A stretch of 64,000 nucleotides of DNA from Mimachlamys varia (lineage: Eukaryota; Mollusca; Bivalvia; Pectinida; Pectinidae). The translations under genes were made by a program, and so were the position numbers. The stretch lies in the NCBI GenBank assembly GCA_947623455.1, contig OX392529.1, forward strand, positions 8,804,001 to 8,868,000, in the 5' to 3' direction. The notes under the pieces are model-generated. The model was given only the letters and a program-made list of their open reading frames with translations. It did no database searches and was not told the origin of the DNA. Shown in pieces: positions 11,441 through 22,490 of the stretch (its first letter is position 1; each line of letters starts with the position of its first letter).

Positions 11441-13733
11441 TCAGATGGCGATCCTTTATACAATGTGTACAAATGATGATCTAGAAGACGATCCTCTGTA
11501 CAATGTGTACAAAGGGTGATCTAGAAGACGATCATTTATACAAAGTGTACAAAGGCAGATCTAGAGGACGATCATTTATACAAAGTGTACAAAGGTAGAT
11601 CTAGAGGACGATCATTTATGTATTGTATACAAAGGGTGATCTAGAGGACGACCCGCTATACTATGTGTACAAAGGGTGATCTAGAGGACGATTCGCTATA
11701 CAATGTGTACAATGGGTGATCTAGAGGACGACCCGCTATGTAATGTGTACAAAGGGTGATCTAGAGGACGATTCGCTAAACAATGTGTACAAAGGGTGAT
11801 CTAGAGGACGACCCGCTATACAATGTGTACAAAGGGTGATCTAGAGGACGATTCGCTATACAATGTGTACAATGGGTGATCTAGAGGACGACCCGCTATG
11901 TAATGTGTACAAAGGGTGATCTAGAGGACGACCCGCTATACAATGTGTACAAAGGGTGATCTAGAGGACGACCCGCTATACAATGTGTACAAAGGGTGAT
12001 CTAGAGGACGACCCGCTATACTATGTGTACAAAGGGTGATCTAGAGGACGATTCGCTATACAATGTGTACAATGGGTGATCTAGAGGACGACCCGCTATG
12101 TAATGTGTACAAAGGGTGATCTAGAGGACGATTCGCTAAACAATGTGTACAAAGGGTGATCTAGAGGACGACCCGCTATACAATGTGTACAAAGGGTGAT
12201 CTAGAGGACGATTCGCTATACAATGTGTACAATGGGTGATCTAGAGGACGACCCGCTATGTAATGTGTACAAAGGGTGATCTAGAGGACGACCCGCTATA
12301 CAATGTGTACAAAGGGTGATCTAGAGGACGACCCGCTATACAATGTGTACAAAGGGTGATCTAGAGGACGACCCGCTATATAATGTGTACGAAGGGTGAT
12401 CTAGAGGATAATCCGCTGTACGGTGTGTACAAAGGGTGATCTAGAGGACGATTCGCTAAACAATGTGTACAAAGGGTGATCTAGAGGACGACCCGCTATA
12501 CAATGTGTACAAAGGGTGATCTAGAGGACGATTCGTTATGCTATGTGTACAAAGGAAGATCTAGAGGATAATCCGCCGTACGATGTGTACAAAGGGTGAT
12601 CTAGAGGACGACCCGCTATACAATATGTACAAAGGGTGATCTAGAGGATGATTCGCTATACAATGTGTACAAAGGGTGATCTAGAGGACGATCATTTATG
12701 CATTGTATACAAAGGGTGATCTAGAGGACGACCCGCTATACAATGTGTACAAAGGGTGATCTAGAGGACGACCCGCTATACAATGTGTACAAAGGGTGAT
12801 CTAGAGGACGATTCGCTAAACAATGTGTACAAAGGGTGATCTAGAGGACGACCCGCTATACAATGTGTACAAAGGGTGATCTAGAGGACGACCCGCTGTA
12901 TAATGTGTACAAAGGGTGATCTAGAGGATAATCCGCTGTACGATGTGTACAAAGGGTGATCTAGAGGACGATTCGCTAAACAATGTGTACAAAGGGTGAT
13001 CTAGAGGACGAACCGCTATACAATGTGTACAAAGGGTGATCTAGAGGACGATTCGCTATACAATGTGTACAATGGGTGATCTAGAGGACGACCCGCTATG
13101 TAATGTGTACAAAGGGTGATCTAGAGGACGACCCGCTATACAATGTGTACAAAGGGTGATCTAGAGGACGACCCGCTATATAATGTGTACAAAGGGTGAT
13201 CTAGAGGATGATCCGCTATACAATGTGTACAAAGCGTGATCTAGAGGACGATTCGTTATGCTATGTGTACAAAGGGTGATCTAGAGGATAATCCGCCGTA
13301 CGATGTGTACAAAGGGTGATCTAGAGGACGACCCGCTATACAATGTGTACAAAGGGTGATCTAGAGGACGACCCGCTATACAATGTGTACAAAGGGTGAT
13401 CTAGAGGATGATCCGCTATACAATGTGTACAAAGGGTGATCTAGAGGACGATTCGCTATACAATGTGTACAAAGGGTGTTCTAGAGGATGATCCACTATA
13501 CAATGCGTACAAAGGGTGATCTAGAAGATGATCCGCTATAGAATGTGTACAAAGGGTGATCTAGATGATGATCCGTTATGCTATGTGTACAACGGGTGAT
13601 CTAGAGGATGATCCGCTATACAATACGTACAAAGGGTGATCTAGAAGATGATCCGCTATACAATGTGTACAAAGGGTGATCTAGAGGACGATCATTTATA
13701 CAATGTGTACAAAGGGTGATCTAGAGGATGTTA
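11441..13733. repeat. 40-bp minisatellite with a perfect 360-bp higher-order repeat
   Basis: About 57 copies of a 40-bp unit: CAATGTGTACAAAGGGTGAT followed by CTAGAGGACGACCCGCTATA. Nearly every unit holds the hexamer TCTAGA. Units alternate between ACCCGCTATA, ATTCGCTATA and ATCCGCTATA types. The nine-unit block 11641-12000 is identical base for base to 12001-12360. Edges are more diverged than the centre. Confidence 0.97.
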
Positions 13734-14170
13734 TTCTGTCAAAATAAACATGACTTTTCTAAATCCATTGATTTGTATATTTTTCGTTTAAAATGTCACG
13801 TGGTGTGTCAAATGTTGGTGTCACTCCGAATGCGCGGAGACAACTAAACAAATACAACACAGAGTACTTCAATAGAAGTATTGAGGCTACACCCGAACTA
13901 TAGTATATGTTCATATTAACGTGTTTCCTGAACAATAATGAACCGTAAGTCTGTATTGATATTTGGCACATGACAATTATTAGATACTTATTAAGTTAAT
14001 ATAAAATACAGGGACATTGTATAGTTGATATATACGCATGCTTTAGTACATATCAGCTAACTTGGCCAATATGGGCAATTCTTCGCTAAGCGGGCCGACT
14101 ACACTGTAATAGCCCGCTCCCGAAATTGCCTTGCCGTCATATGACCTCCATGCCGTTACACCAATCGAAA

Positions 14171-14447
14171 ATGAATAGGAGGACAGATGTTGACGTTGAC
14201 ATTGGCAAGAAAACTATGGAGTCTATCGTATCAAGAATACTAGAGCTTGATGAATTAATAGAAGAAAAAAGACATAAACGAAGAGGCCGATGTAGAGGAA
14301 CAGGTAAATAATTCCGAATCCAGTGCCAATGGTATGAATTATTACCTTAATCAACGCCCAGACGATGGCAAGACAATGAATAATAAAGAGACATCATCAA
14401 AAACAGAATCATCATTTACCGTCACAAATATGATAACTAGAATATGA
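14171..14447 (+). pseudogene. Small ORF in left arm, frameshifted; unknown
   Basis: Opens at ATG 14171 with MNRRTDVDVDIGKK followed by TMESIVSRILELDELIEEK. In that frame it stops early, but a +1 shift at the A-run near 14265 continues it as INEEADVEEQVNNSE, then GMNYYLNQRPDDGKT and KETSSKT, ending at TGA 14445-14447, one base before the hairpin. The right arm encodes a relative with the same +1 displacement at the same place. The composition is charged and acidic. No known domain is recognised and no function is assigned. The +1 shift could be an inherited insertion or, less likely, a splice or recoding site. Confidence 0.5.
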
Positions 14448-14448
14448 C

Positions 14449-14571
14449 ATGGCCATTTCCATATCAGGCCCTGTATCAACCCTCGACACAATAATCGACC
14501 ATTTAGCCTTCGGCCCTCGGGCCGATATGGGAAGCTATGTTAATACAAAGCCTGGTATGGAAATGGCTATG
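14449..14571. repeat. Hairpin closing the left arm, GCC-TTC-GGC centre
   Basis: Imperfect palindrome with outer arms CATGGCCATTTCCATATCAG and CTGGTATGGAAATGGCTATG. The centre is GCCTTCGGC, with TTC at 14509-14511, the exact midpoint. Confidence 0.8.
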
Positions 14572-15430
14572 TATTATATGGATACGGAGTTATTGTGTGA
14601 GCGCTAATTGTGTATCTAATTACCTGTTACACCTGTTGAGTTATAATTACAATACGTGTTAAGGTAGTTTCATTAGAATCTCAGCCGGCATGTAATTACT
14701 AGTGTGTCTTCTGTTGCTTTTTGTTCGTTATGGAAAGACGATACAAATGGCATACGCATTTCCCGTAAAAGGTGAAATAATGAAGATGCCTTGTTTAACT
14801 TGGTTAATGTGTATATTTTGTATATTCTACCTGAAGTACCACACAAAGCCCAGTGTCAGAGCTGTAAGCAATTATAATGGACCTTCCATAGAAATGTACC
14901 ACTCTATTAGGCTAATATGACAAAGGTGTGGCCTAGTTTTTAATCCATAGGTATTTATCGGAAAACTATTACAAAGTAGCCACACTTATCCTATAGATAT
15001 ATAAACCATGCTCTGACCCGATATCACTGATCAATCTGTTTTGTAGAAATATCCAAAATGTTCTGGATATAACAAAACACAAATATGCAGTGAGAAGTTT
15101 TTAGCAATTGTTTTCCTATAGGTAAACACTGACACACATTTCCCAGTATGTTCTTTTACAAATGTTTACATATATTATTTACTACAAAGTACCAAGGCAG
15201 ACAACTGTCAAGTGCTTTTGTTGTCATTATGATGTCGTAGGGTAAAATGCTATTTATTTGTGTGATATGATAGACACAATTTTGATTAGGCTATTAGTTT
15301 GCTTAACTAGCTAAATAAGTGACCCTAAAGCTCTCTAAAGTACATAGATATACAATCGATACAATGCTCATAAACATGTACAATTAGGAGGAAAAACACA
15401 GGAGCTGCCTTATCAGGCGCCAACTACTAA
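14572..15430. other. Spacer of inverted duplication, left part; nothing recognised
   Basis: AT-rich sequence with a 72-codon plus-strand frame (14702-14920) that shows no recognisable domain. No RNA gene is seen. Confidence 0.4.
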
Positions 15431-15619
15431 ACATATATGCAACATGGCATCCTCGATATCCAGGGGTTACGATCACCTATGTAATCTACACCCCTGGAAT
15501 ATATCATGGCAAAATTGAAAGCTCCCGGGTCTGCAACCTAGCGATCAGTGTGCGTTGTTTCCCTTTGAATCACGTAATCACCGACCAATCAAAATGCGTG
15601 CAACAAAACGGCTTCTACA

Positions 15620-15769
15620 ATGAATGTAAACAAGGAAGAACATCTCATTCGGTTGATCTGTGAAAAATTCAAGCTTGATCAAATTAGACAGCATCAGGAA
15701 CTGGCGATCCACGCACTGAGTCCTTACCGTAAATGTGTCGTTGAAGATTACTCTTTTTCTGTCCCATAA
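15620..15769 (+). pseudogene. Possible N-terminal fragment of a RecQ-like helicase
   Basis: A 49-codon frame beginning MNVNKEEHLIRLICEKFKLD, then QIRQHQELAIHAL, with TAA at 15767-15769. The pattern of a hydrophobic/charged helix, then F-x-L-x-x-(I/L)-R-x-x-Q-x-x-A-I, resembles the segment just before motif I in RecQ-family DNA helicases. The expected GKD...PTGxGKS Walker A sequence does not follow: after HAL the frame reads SPYRKCVVEDYSF and stops. It is therefore a truncated copy or a chance match. RecQ-like fragments are frequent in bivalve genomes, often in repeats. A nearby palindrome pair (CCAGGGGT at about 15460 and ACCCCTGG at about 15490) may mark repeat edges. Confidence is low. Confidence 0.3.
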
Positions 15770-16195
15770 GAAAAGCGCGTGATCAAATGTTAGGTGCGCT
15801 CTTATTGGACGCAGCCAGACCTAGCTGCATCCAATGAAAATTCTCGTCGCGGGATTTACGAAATGTGGTCTATATATGCCAAGGGTGAAGATGAGTGTGC
15901 GGATCGTAACCTTTGGCTAGCGGAGATGGCAACATGGCTATTATGTCTCTCCCTATACTTGTACCTTGTATGTCTGTGTGTGCGTGCTCAGAGATATTGT
16001 GTTCTATTGGTAGTAGGACTGTGCTTCCAACGGTATCTTCATAGTGACACCTCACTTGAATGCTACAGGATTTAATATGTATGTGTATTGTAATCCTATA
16101 TGCTGTTGCATACGGAATGAAATAAATTTGAAAAAATGAATACAGCACAAATACCGTAACACCCACCCCAGACCCACCTGGGTTATTGGAGTTGT

Positions 16196-16256
16196 GTGGA
16201 CAGGAGAATCGAACTCTGGTCGCCGACGTTGAAGGCCACTCGACCAATCCGCCCAC
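16196..16256 (-). other. tRNA-like sequence, probable SINE head
   Basis: On the minus strand a seven-base acceptor-like stem (GTGGGCG with TGTCCAC, two G-T pairs) encloses an A-box-like TTGGTCGAGTGGCC and a B-box-like GAGTTCGATTCTC. It is only 61 nt and lacks a normal anticodon arm, so it is not a functional tRNA. The minus-strand continuation (about 16195-16100) includes TTTCAAATTTATTTCATTCC and may be a SINE body. No second copy was found in the window. Confidence 0.45.
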
Positions 16257-16532
16257 AGTACTCGGCTTCATTATATGTTGACCTATACCTGTATGTGTTT
16301 GGCACATTGTTTCTTTCTGTACGTGAGAGACGTGGGGTGTCCATAATTTGACGTACCAGTGCCAGTAATGATATATTCATATTTTACATTTGTTCTTGAA
16401 TTTCATGAAAAACAACACAATTACAAATGTCATTTATATAACCTAATGTAGGCATACAAATCCAACAGATCCGTTACGACGTAACATTTGATCGGCTACC
16501 AGGGGCTGTAATGATATTTATATAAAAATGCC

Positions 16533-16564
16533 CCCTCAATGGTAGCTTTTATGACCATTGAGGG
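16533..16564. repeat. Short perfect hairpin
   Basis: CCCTCAATGGT and its complement ACCATTGAGGG flank a 10-base loop. The rest of 16257-16846 is unremarkable AT-rich sequence. Confidence 0.7.
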
Positions 16565-16846
16565 AGAATTTATATCGAAAATTGATCTTAACCCCCCAAA
16601 TGTGTAAAATTACTCTAAATACCCTATTTTAGGTCCAAAACTAGCTGTACCAAATTCTCAGGTCCTTGTGGGTAGTATTAGAAATTGACATGCTAGCTAT
16701 ACGCGCCGAAATGGTAGCACGAATTTATGCTCTAAAGGGATTTGAGAACGATACTGGCTGGTTTCTACGGCCCTATAACCACGATTGATAATTTGTGACC
16801 CGCTTTGAGACGGCCTTTTAAGGTTGTGATAAATAGAGAATATTAC

Positions 16847-16968
16847 ATGGACATTTCCATATCAGGTCTTGTATCAACCCGAGATCCCAATATCGGCCCG
16901 AGGGCCGAAGGCCCAAGGGTCGATATTGGGTCGATGGTTGATACAAGGCCTGATATGGAAATGACCAT
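16847..16968. repeat. Hairpin closing the right arm, GGCC-GAA-GGCC centre
   Basis: Arms of about 48 bp: ATGGACATTTCCATATCAGG through CCCAATATCG on the left and CGATATTGGG through GCCTGATATGGAAATGACC on the right. The middle is GGCCGAAGGCC, with GAA at 16907-16909, the midpoint. Better preserved than the left-arm hairpin. Confidence 0.88.
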
Positions 16969-16969
16969 A

Positions 16970-17255
16970 TCATATTCTATTTATTATATACTTTGAATTT
17001 TGTGACGGTTCATGATTATCTGTTTCTGATGATGTCTCTTTTTTGTTCCTTGTTTTGTCATCGTCTGGACGTTGATTAAGATAATAATTCATACCATAAG
17101 CAATAGATTCCAAATTATTTACCTGTTCCTCTACATCGGCGTCTTCGTTTATGTCCCTTTTGATCTATTAGTTCATTAAACTCTAGTATTCTTGATACGA
17201 TAGACTCCATAACTTTCTCGCCAATTTCAACGTCAATATCTCTCCTTCTATCCAT
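16970..17255 (-). pseudogene. Small ORF in right arm, frameshifted; unknown
   Basis: Relative of the left-arm ORF on the opposite strand. It starts at ATG 17255-17253 with MDRRRDIDVEIGEK, then VMESIVSRILEFNELIDQK. A +1 shift at AAAAGGGAC gives DINEDADVEEQVNNLES, then GMNYYLNQRPDDDKT and KKETSSETD, and it stops at TGA (16972-16970), beside the hairpin. Many of the differences from the left copy change amino acids, so there is no sign of strong purifying selection between the arms. No recognised domain. Confidence 0.5.
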
Positions 17256-17599
17256 TTTCGATTGTCGTAACGTCATATGACGTCACAAGAATTCCGGCAG
17301 CGGGCTGATACAGTGTATTCGGCCCGCTTAGCGAAGAATTGCCCATATTGGCCCGGTGAGCTGATATGTTCTAAAAACATGCGTATTTATCAAGTATACA
17401 ATTTCCCTGTATTTTATAGTAAGTATATAATAAAGCAGTATATAAGAACCTCGAACTATTATTATTACATGTTTTCTTCTGGAGATTCGGAATATATAGT
17501 TCGGTCTGTATTAACGTCCTCATACCTATGTTTGAAGCTTGTGACAAATCGCGTCCTTTTTTATTCTCAACATGTTTTGAATTCCTGTCTTGTCCTATT

Positions 17600-20500
17600 G
17601 ATATTGAGTTGTATTTACATCGATTCTATCGTTAGACATTACGTGTGATATTGGGTTGTATTTTGTCCTTCTGCTTATACATCGATTCTATTGTTAGACA
17701 TTACGTGTGATATTGAGTTGTATTTTGTTCTTCTCCTTATACATCGGTTCTATTGTTAGACATTACGTGTGATATTGAGTTGTATTTTGTCCCTCTGCTT
17801 ATACATCGATTCTATCGTTAGACATTACGTGTGATATTGAGTTGTTTTTTGTCCCTCTGCTTTACATCGATTCTATCGTTAGACATTACGTGTGATATTG
17901 GGTTGTATTTTGTCCCTCTGCTTATACATCGATTATATCGTTAGACATTACGTGTGATATTGGGTTGTATTTGTCCTTCTGCTAATACATCGATTCTATT
18001 GTTAGACATTACGTGTGATAGTGAGTTGTATTTTGTCCCTCTGCTTATACATCGATTCTATCGTTTGACATTACGTGTGATATTGGGTTGTATTTTGTCC
18101 CTCTGCTTATACATCGATTCTATCGTTAGACATTACGTGTGATATTGAGTTGTTTTTTGTCCCTCTGCTTTACATCGATTCTATCGTTAGACATTACGTG
18201 TGATATTGAGTTGTTTTTTGTCCCTCTGCTTTACACCGATTCAATCGTTAGACATTACGTGTGATATTGAGTTGTATTTTGTCCCTCTGCTTATACATCG
18301 ATTCTATTGTTAGACATTACATTGTACGTGTGATATTGGGTTGTATTTTGTCCCTCTGCTTATGCATCGATTCTATCGTTAGACATTACGTGTGATATTG
18401 AGTTGTTTTTTGTCCCTCTGCTTTACATCGATTCTATCGTTAGACATTACGTGTGATATTGAGTTGTTTTTTGTCCCTCTTCTTTACACCGATTCAATCG
18501 TTAGACATTACGTGTGATATTGAGTTGTATTTTGTCCCTCTGCTTATACATCGATTCTATTGTTAGACATTACGTGTGATATTGGGTTGTATTTTGTCCC
18601 TCTGCTTATGCATCGATTCTATCGTTAGACATTACGTGTGATATTGAGTTGTTTTTTGTCCCTCTGCTTTACATCGATTCTATCGTTAGACATTACGTGT
18701 GATATTGAGTTGTTTTTTGTCCCTCTGCTTTACATCGATTCTATTGTTAGACATTACGTGTGATATTGAGTTGTATTTTGTCCCTCTGCTTATACATCGA
18801 TTCTATCGTTAGACGTTACGTGTGATATTGAGTTGTATTTTGTCCCTCTGCTTATACATCGATTCTATTGTTAGACATTACGTGTGATATTGAGTTGTTT
18901 TTTGTCCCTCTGCTTTACATCGATTCTATCGTTAGACATTACGTGTGATATTGAGTTGTATTTTGTCCCTCTGCTTATGCATCGATTCTATCGTTAGACA
19001 TTACGTGTGATATTGGGTTGTATTTTGTCCCTCTGCTTATACATCGATTCTATCGTTAGACATTACGTGTGATATTGGGTTGTATTTTGTCCCTCTGCTT
19101 ATACATCGATTCTATTGTTAGACATTACGTGTGATATTGAGTTGTATTTTGTCCCTCTGCTTATACATCGATTCTATTGATAGACATTACGTGTGATATT
19201 GAGTTGTATTTTGTCCCTCTGCTTATACATCGATTCTATCGTTAGACATTACGTGTGATATTGGGTTGTATTTTGTCCCTCTGCTTATACATCGATTCAA
19301 TCGTTAGACATTACGTGTGATATTGGGTTGTATTTTGTCCCTCTGCTTTACATCGATTCTATTGTTAGACATTACGTGTGATATTGAGTTGTATTTTGTC
19401 CCTCTGCTTATACATCGATTCTATCGTTAGACATCACGTGTGATATTGAGTTGTATTTTGTCCCTCTGCTTTACATCGATTCTATCGTTAGACATTACGT
19501 GTGATATTGAGTTGTATTTTGTCCCTCTGCTTATACATCGATTCTATCGTTAGACATTACGTGTGATATTGAGTTGTATTTTGTCCCTCTGTTTTACATC
19601 GATTCTATCGTTAGACATTACGTGTGATATTGAGTTGTATTTTGTCCCTCTGCTGATACATCGATTCTATTGTTAGACATTACGTGTGATATTGGGTTGT
19701 ATTTTGTCCTTCGGCTTATACATCGATTTTATCGTTAGACATTACGTGTGATATTGGGTTGTATTTTGTCCTTCTGCTTATACATCGATTCTATTGTTAG
19801 ACATTACGTGTGCTATTGAGTTGTATTTTGTCCTTCTCCTTATACATCGGTTCTATTGTTAGACATTACGTGTGATATTGAGTTGTATTTTGTCCCTCTG
19901 CTTATACATCGATTCTATCGTTAGACATTACGTGTGATATTGGGTTGAATTTGGCCCTCTGCTTATACATCGATTCTATCGTTGGACATTACGTGTGATA
20001 TTGAGTTGTATATTGTCCCTCTGCTTATACATCGATTCTATTGTTAGACATTACGTGTGATATTGAGTTGTTTTTTGTCCCTCTGCTTTACATCGATTCT
20101 ATCGTTAGACATTACGTGTGATATTGGGTTGTATTTTGTCCCTCTGCTTATACATCGATTCTATCGTTAGACATTACGTGTGATATTGGGTTGTATTTTG
20201 TCCCTCTGCTTATACATCGATTCTATTGTTAGACATTAAGTGTGCTATTGAGTTGTTTTTTGTCCCTCTGCTTTACATCGATTCTATCGTTAGACATTAC
20301 GTGTGATATTGGGTTGTATTTTGTCCCTCTGCTTATACATCGATTCTATCGTTAGACATCACGTGTGATATTGAGTTGTATTTTGTCCCTCTGCTTATAC
20401 ATCGATTCTATTGTTAGACATTACGTGTGATATTGAGTTGTTTTTTGTCCCTCTGCTTTACATCGATTCTATCGTTAGACATTACGTGTGATATTGAGTT

Positions 20501-21460
20501 GTATTTTGTCCCTCTGCTTATACATCGATTCTATCGTTAGACATTACGTGTGATATTGAGTTGTATTTTGTCCCTCTGCTTATACATCGATTCTATCGTT
20601 AGACATTACGTGTGATATTGGGTTGTATTTTGTCCCTCTGCTTATACACCGATTCAATCGTTAGACATTACGTGTGATATTGGGTTGTATTTTGTCCCTC
20701 TGCTTTACATCGATTCTATTGTTAGACATTACGTGTGATATTGAGTTGTATTTTGTCCCTCTGCTTATACATCGATTCTATCGTTAGACATTACGTGTGA
20801 TTTGTCCCTGTGCTTATACATCGATTCTATCGTTAGACATTACGTGTGATATTGAGTTGTATTTTGTCCCTCTGCTTTACATCGATTCTATCGTTAGACA
20901 TTACGTGTGATATTGGGTTGTATTTTGGGCCTCTGCTTATACATCGATTCTATTGATAGACATCACGTGTGATATTGGGTTGTTTTTTGTCCCTCTGCTT
21001 ATACATCGATCCTATCGTTAGACATTACGTGTGATATTGAGTTGTATTTTGTCCCTCTGCTTATACATCGATTCTATCGTTAGACATTACGTGTGATATT
21101 GAGTTGTATTTTGTCCCTCTGCTAATACATCGATTCTTTCGTTAGACATTACGTGTGCTATTGGGTTGTTTTTTGTCCCATCTGCTGATACATCGATTCT
21201 ATCGTTAGACATTACGTGTGATATTGAGTTGTATTTTGTCCCTCTGCTGATACATCGATTCTATCGTTAGACATTACGTGTGATATTGAGTTGTATTTTG
21301 TCCCTCTGCTTATACATCGATTCTATTGTTAGACATTACGTGTGATATTGAGTTGTATTTTGTCCCTTTGCTTATACATCGATTCTATCTTAGACATTAC
21401 GTGTGATATTGGGTTGTATTTTGTCCCTCTGCTTATACACCGATCATTAGACATTACGTG
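17600..21460. repeat. 62-bp minisatellite
   Basis: About 62 copies of a 61-62-bp unit: GTTAGACATTACGTGTGATA, TTGAGTTGTATTTTGTCCCT, CTGCTTATACATCGATTCTA, TC. Two main subtypes differ by GTATTTTG...TTATACATCG versus GTTTTTTG...TTTACATCG. A four-unit block at about 18121-18366 recurs at about 18374-18620, the first copy carrying a 7-bp ATTGTAC insert. Short frames across it are unit artefacts. Confidence 0.97.
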
Positions 21461-21923
21461 AATTGATTTACCACCGGGTGCATGTTGTAAGCTATTCCGA
21501 GCTTAAGATGAACGCTCTGGTCCAATAAAGCAAGGCTATTCTGACTAGTTAAAACTGCACTGCCGCAATATATATGTACTGAAAAAACAGTTTAAAGGAT
21601 GGACATAGGAGTGTTGAAGCGCGATATTTATATTGGATATTCCAAATTAGAAACAAGAAATATAAGTCAGGATGTATTATAAATGCAGTATTTCTTAAAA
21701 CAATGTGTATGTCAATTATGTATTTCTGTGCTCTATGGGAGGAATAGTACTATTGATGTTATGACCAGGTTCTCAGTATAAAATATAATCAATTAATTTG
21801 ACTACCGGGATAGTTTGATGGCTGACCCAATGCATTTTATACACAGCCAGGAATAATGTAAACTATTTGCCCGGTGATTTTCACGAACTAGTACACTTTT
21901 CCTTAGAAACGCAATCGCAAGCG
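21461..21923. other. Stretch without recognisable features
   Basis: AT-rich, no supported ORF or repeat. Confidence 0.4.
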
Positions 21924-22246
21924 CATTTATGTGATCTTTGTTACATGTACACGACATTTATTTGACTTTGTTACATGTACACGACAGTTATGTGATCTAT
22001 GTTACATATACACGACATTTATGTAACAAAGATCACATAAATGTCGTGTACATGTAACAAAGATCACATAAATGTCGTGTATATGTAACAAAGATCACAT
22101 AAATGTCGTGTACATGTAACAAAGATCACATAAATGTCGTGTACATGTAACAAAGATCACATAAATGTCGTGTACATGTAACATAGTCACATGCATGTCG
22201 TGTACATGTAACAAAGATCACATAACTGTCGTGTACATGTAACAAA
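21924..22246. repeat. 31-bp tandem repeat that switches orientation
   Basis: The unit AAAGATCACATAAATGTCGT followed by GTACATGTAAC is present about seven times in forward orientation (22020-22246), preceded by about three units in reverse orientation (21924-22020). The inversion point falls near 22020, so the left three units can pair with the right ones to form a hairpin of about 95 bp. Confidence 0.93.
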
Positions 22247-22261
22247 CTGTCAGAACTCAAA

Positions 22262-22490
22262 GATGACGTAACACACACGTGTGCTGCACCTTTTAAATTT
22301 AGTAGTAAATACGGTATGCTGAAAAAAATGAATTAAACTGCACCATACAGCTGTTTCGTCCTCCTAGGACTCTTCAGTGATGCTAGGGGCCAAAAGGTGG
22401 GAACCCAAAATTTCTAAACTAATGTAGAAGCAGAAGGCTCAGGTGCATGAAACCCCTTTAATTTATGAATTTAGAAGTAAAATTAAACAA
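22262..22490 (+). repeat. Dispersed repeat family J, copy 1
   Basis: Contains GTGTGCTGCACCTTTTAAAT, CAGCTGTTTCGTC, GATGCTAGGGGCCAAAAGG and GAAACCCCTTT. Related pieces occur at 32868-32930 (start only), 37466-37790 (opposite strand) and 46885-47060. On the minus strand the 37-kb copy suggests coding ancestry. Confidence 0.65.

Larger units (their letters stand above)
13983..14571 (+). repeat. Left arm of 3.4-kb inverted duplication
   Basis: About 590 bp repeated in inverted orientation at 16847-17428. Shared landmarks from outside in are ATAAAATACAGGG, ACGCATG, ACATATCAGCT, AATATGGGCAATTCTTCGCT, the small ORF at 14171-14447, and a terminal hairpin at 14449-14571. Homology between the arms ends at the inner edge of the hairpin. 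Confidence 0.88.
16847..17428 (-). repeat. Right arm of 3.4-kb inverted duplication
   Basis: Reverse-complement counterpart of 13983-14571, diverged by substitutions and small indels over its length. Outer end: GTATTTTATAGTAAGTATAT. It contains the ORF remnant 16970-17255 and the hairpin 16847-16968. Confidence 0.88.

Noticed and set aside
15870..16307. 145-codon minus-strand ORF
   Set aside because: It runs through the tRNA-like SINE head and contains no recognisable domain; likely fortuitous.
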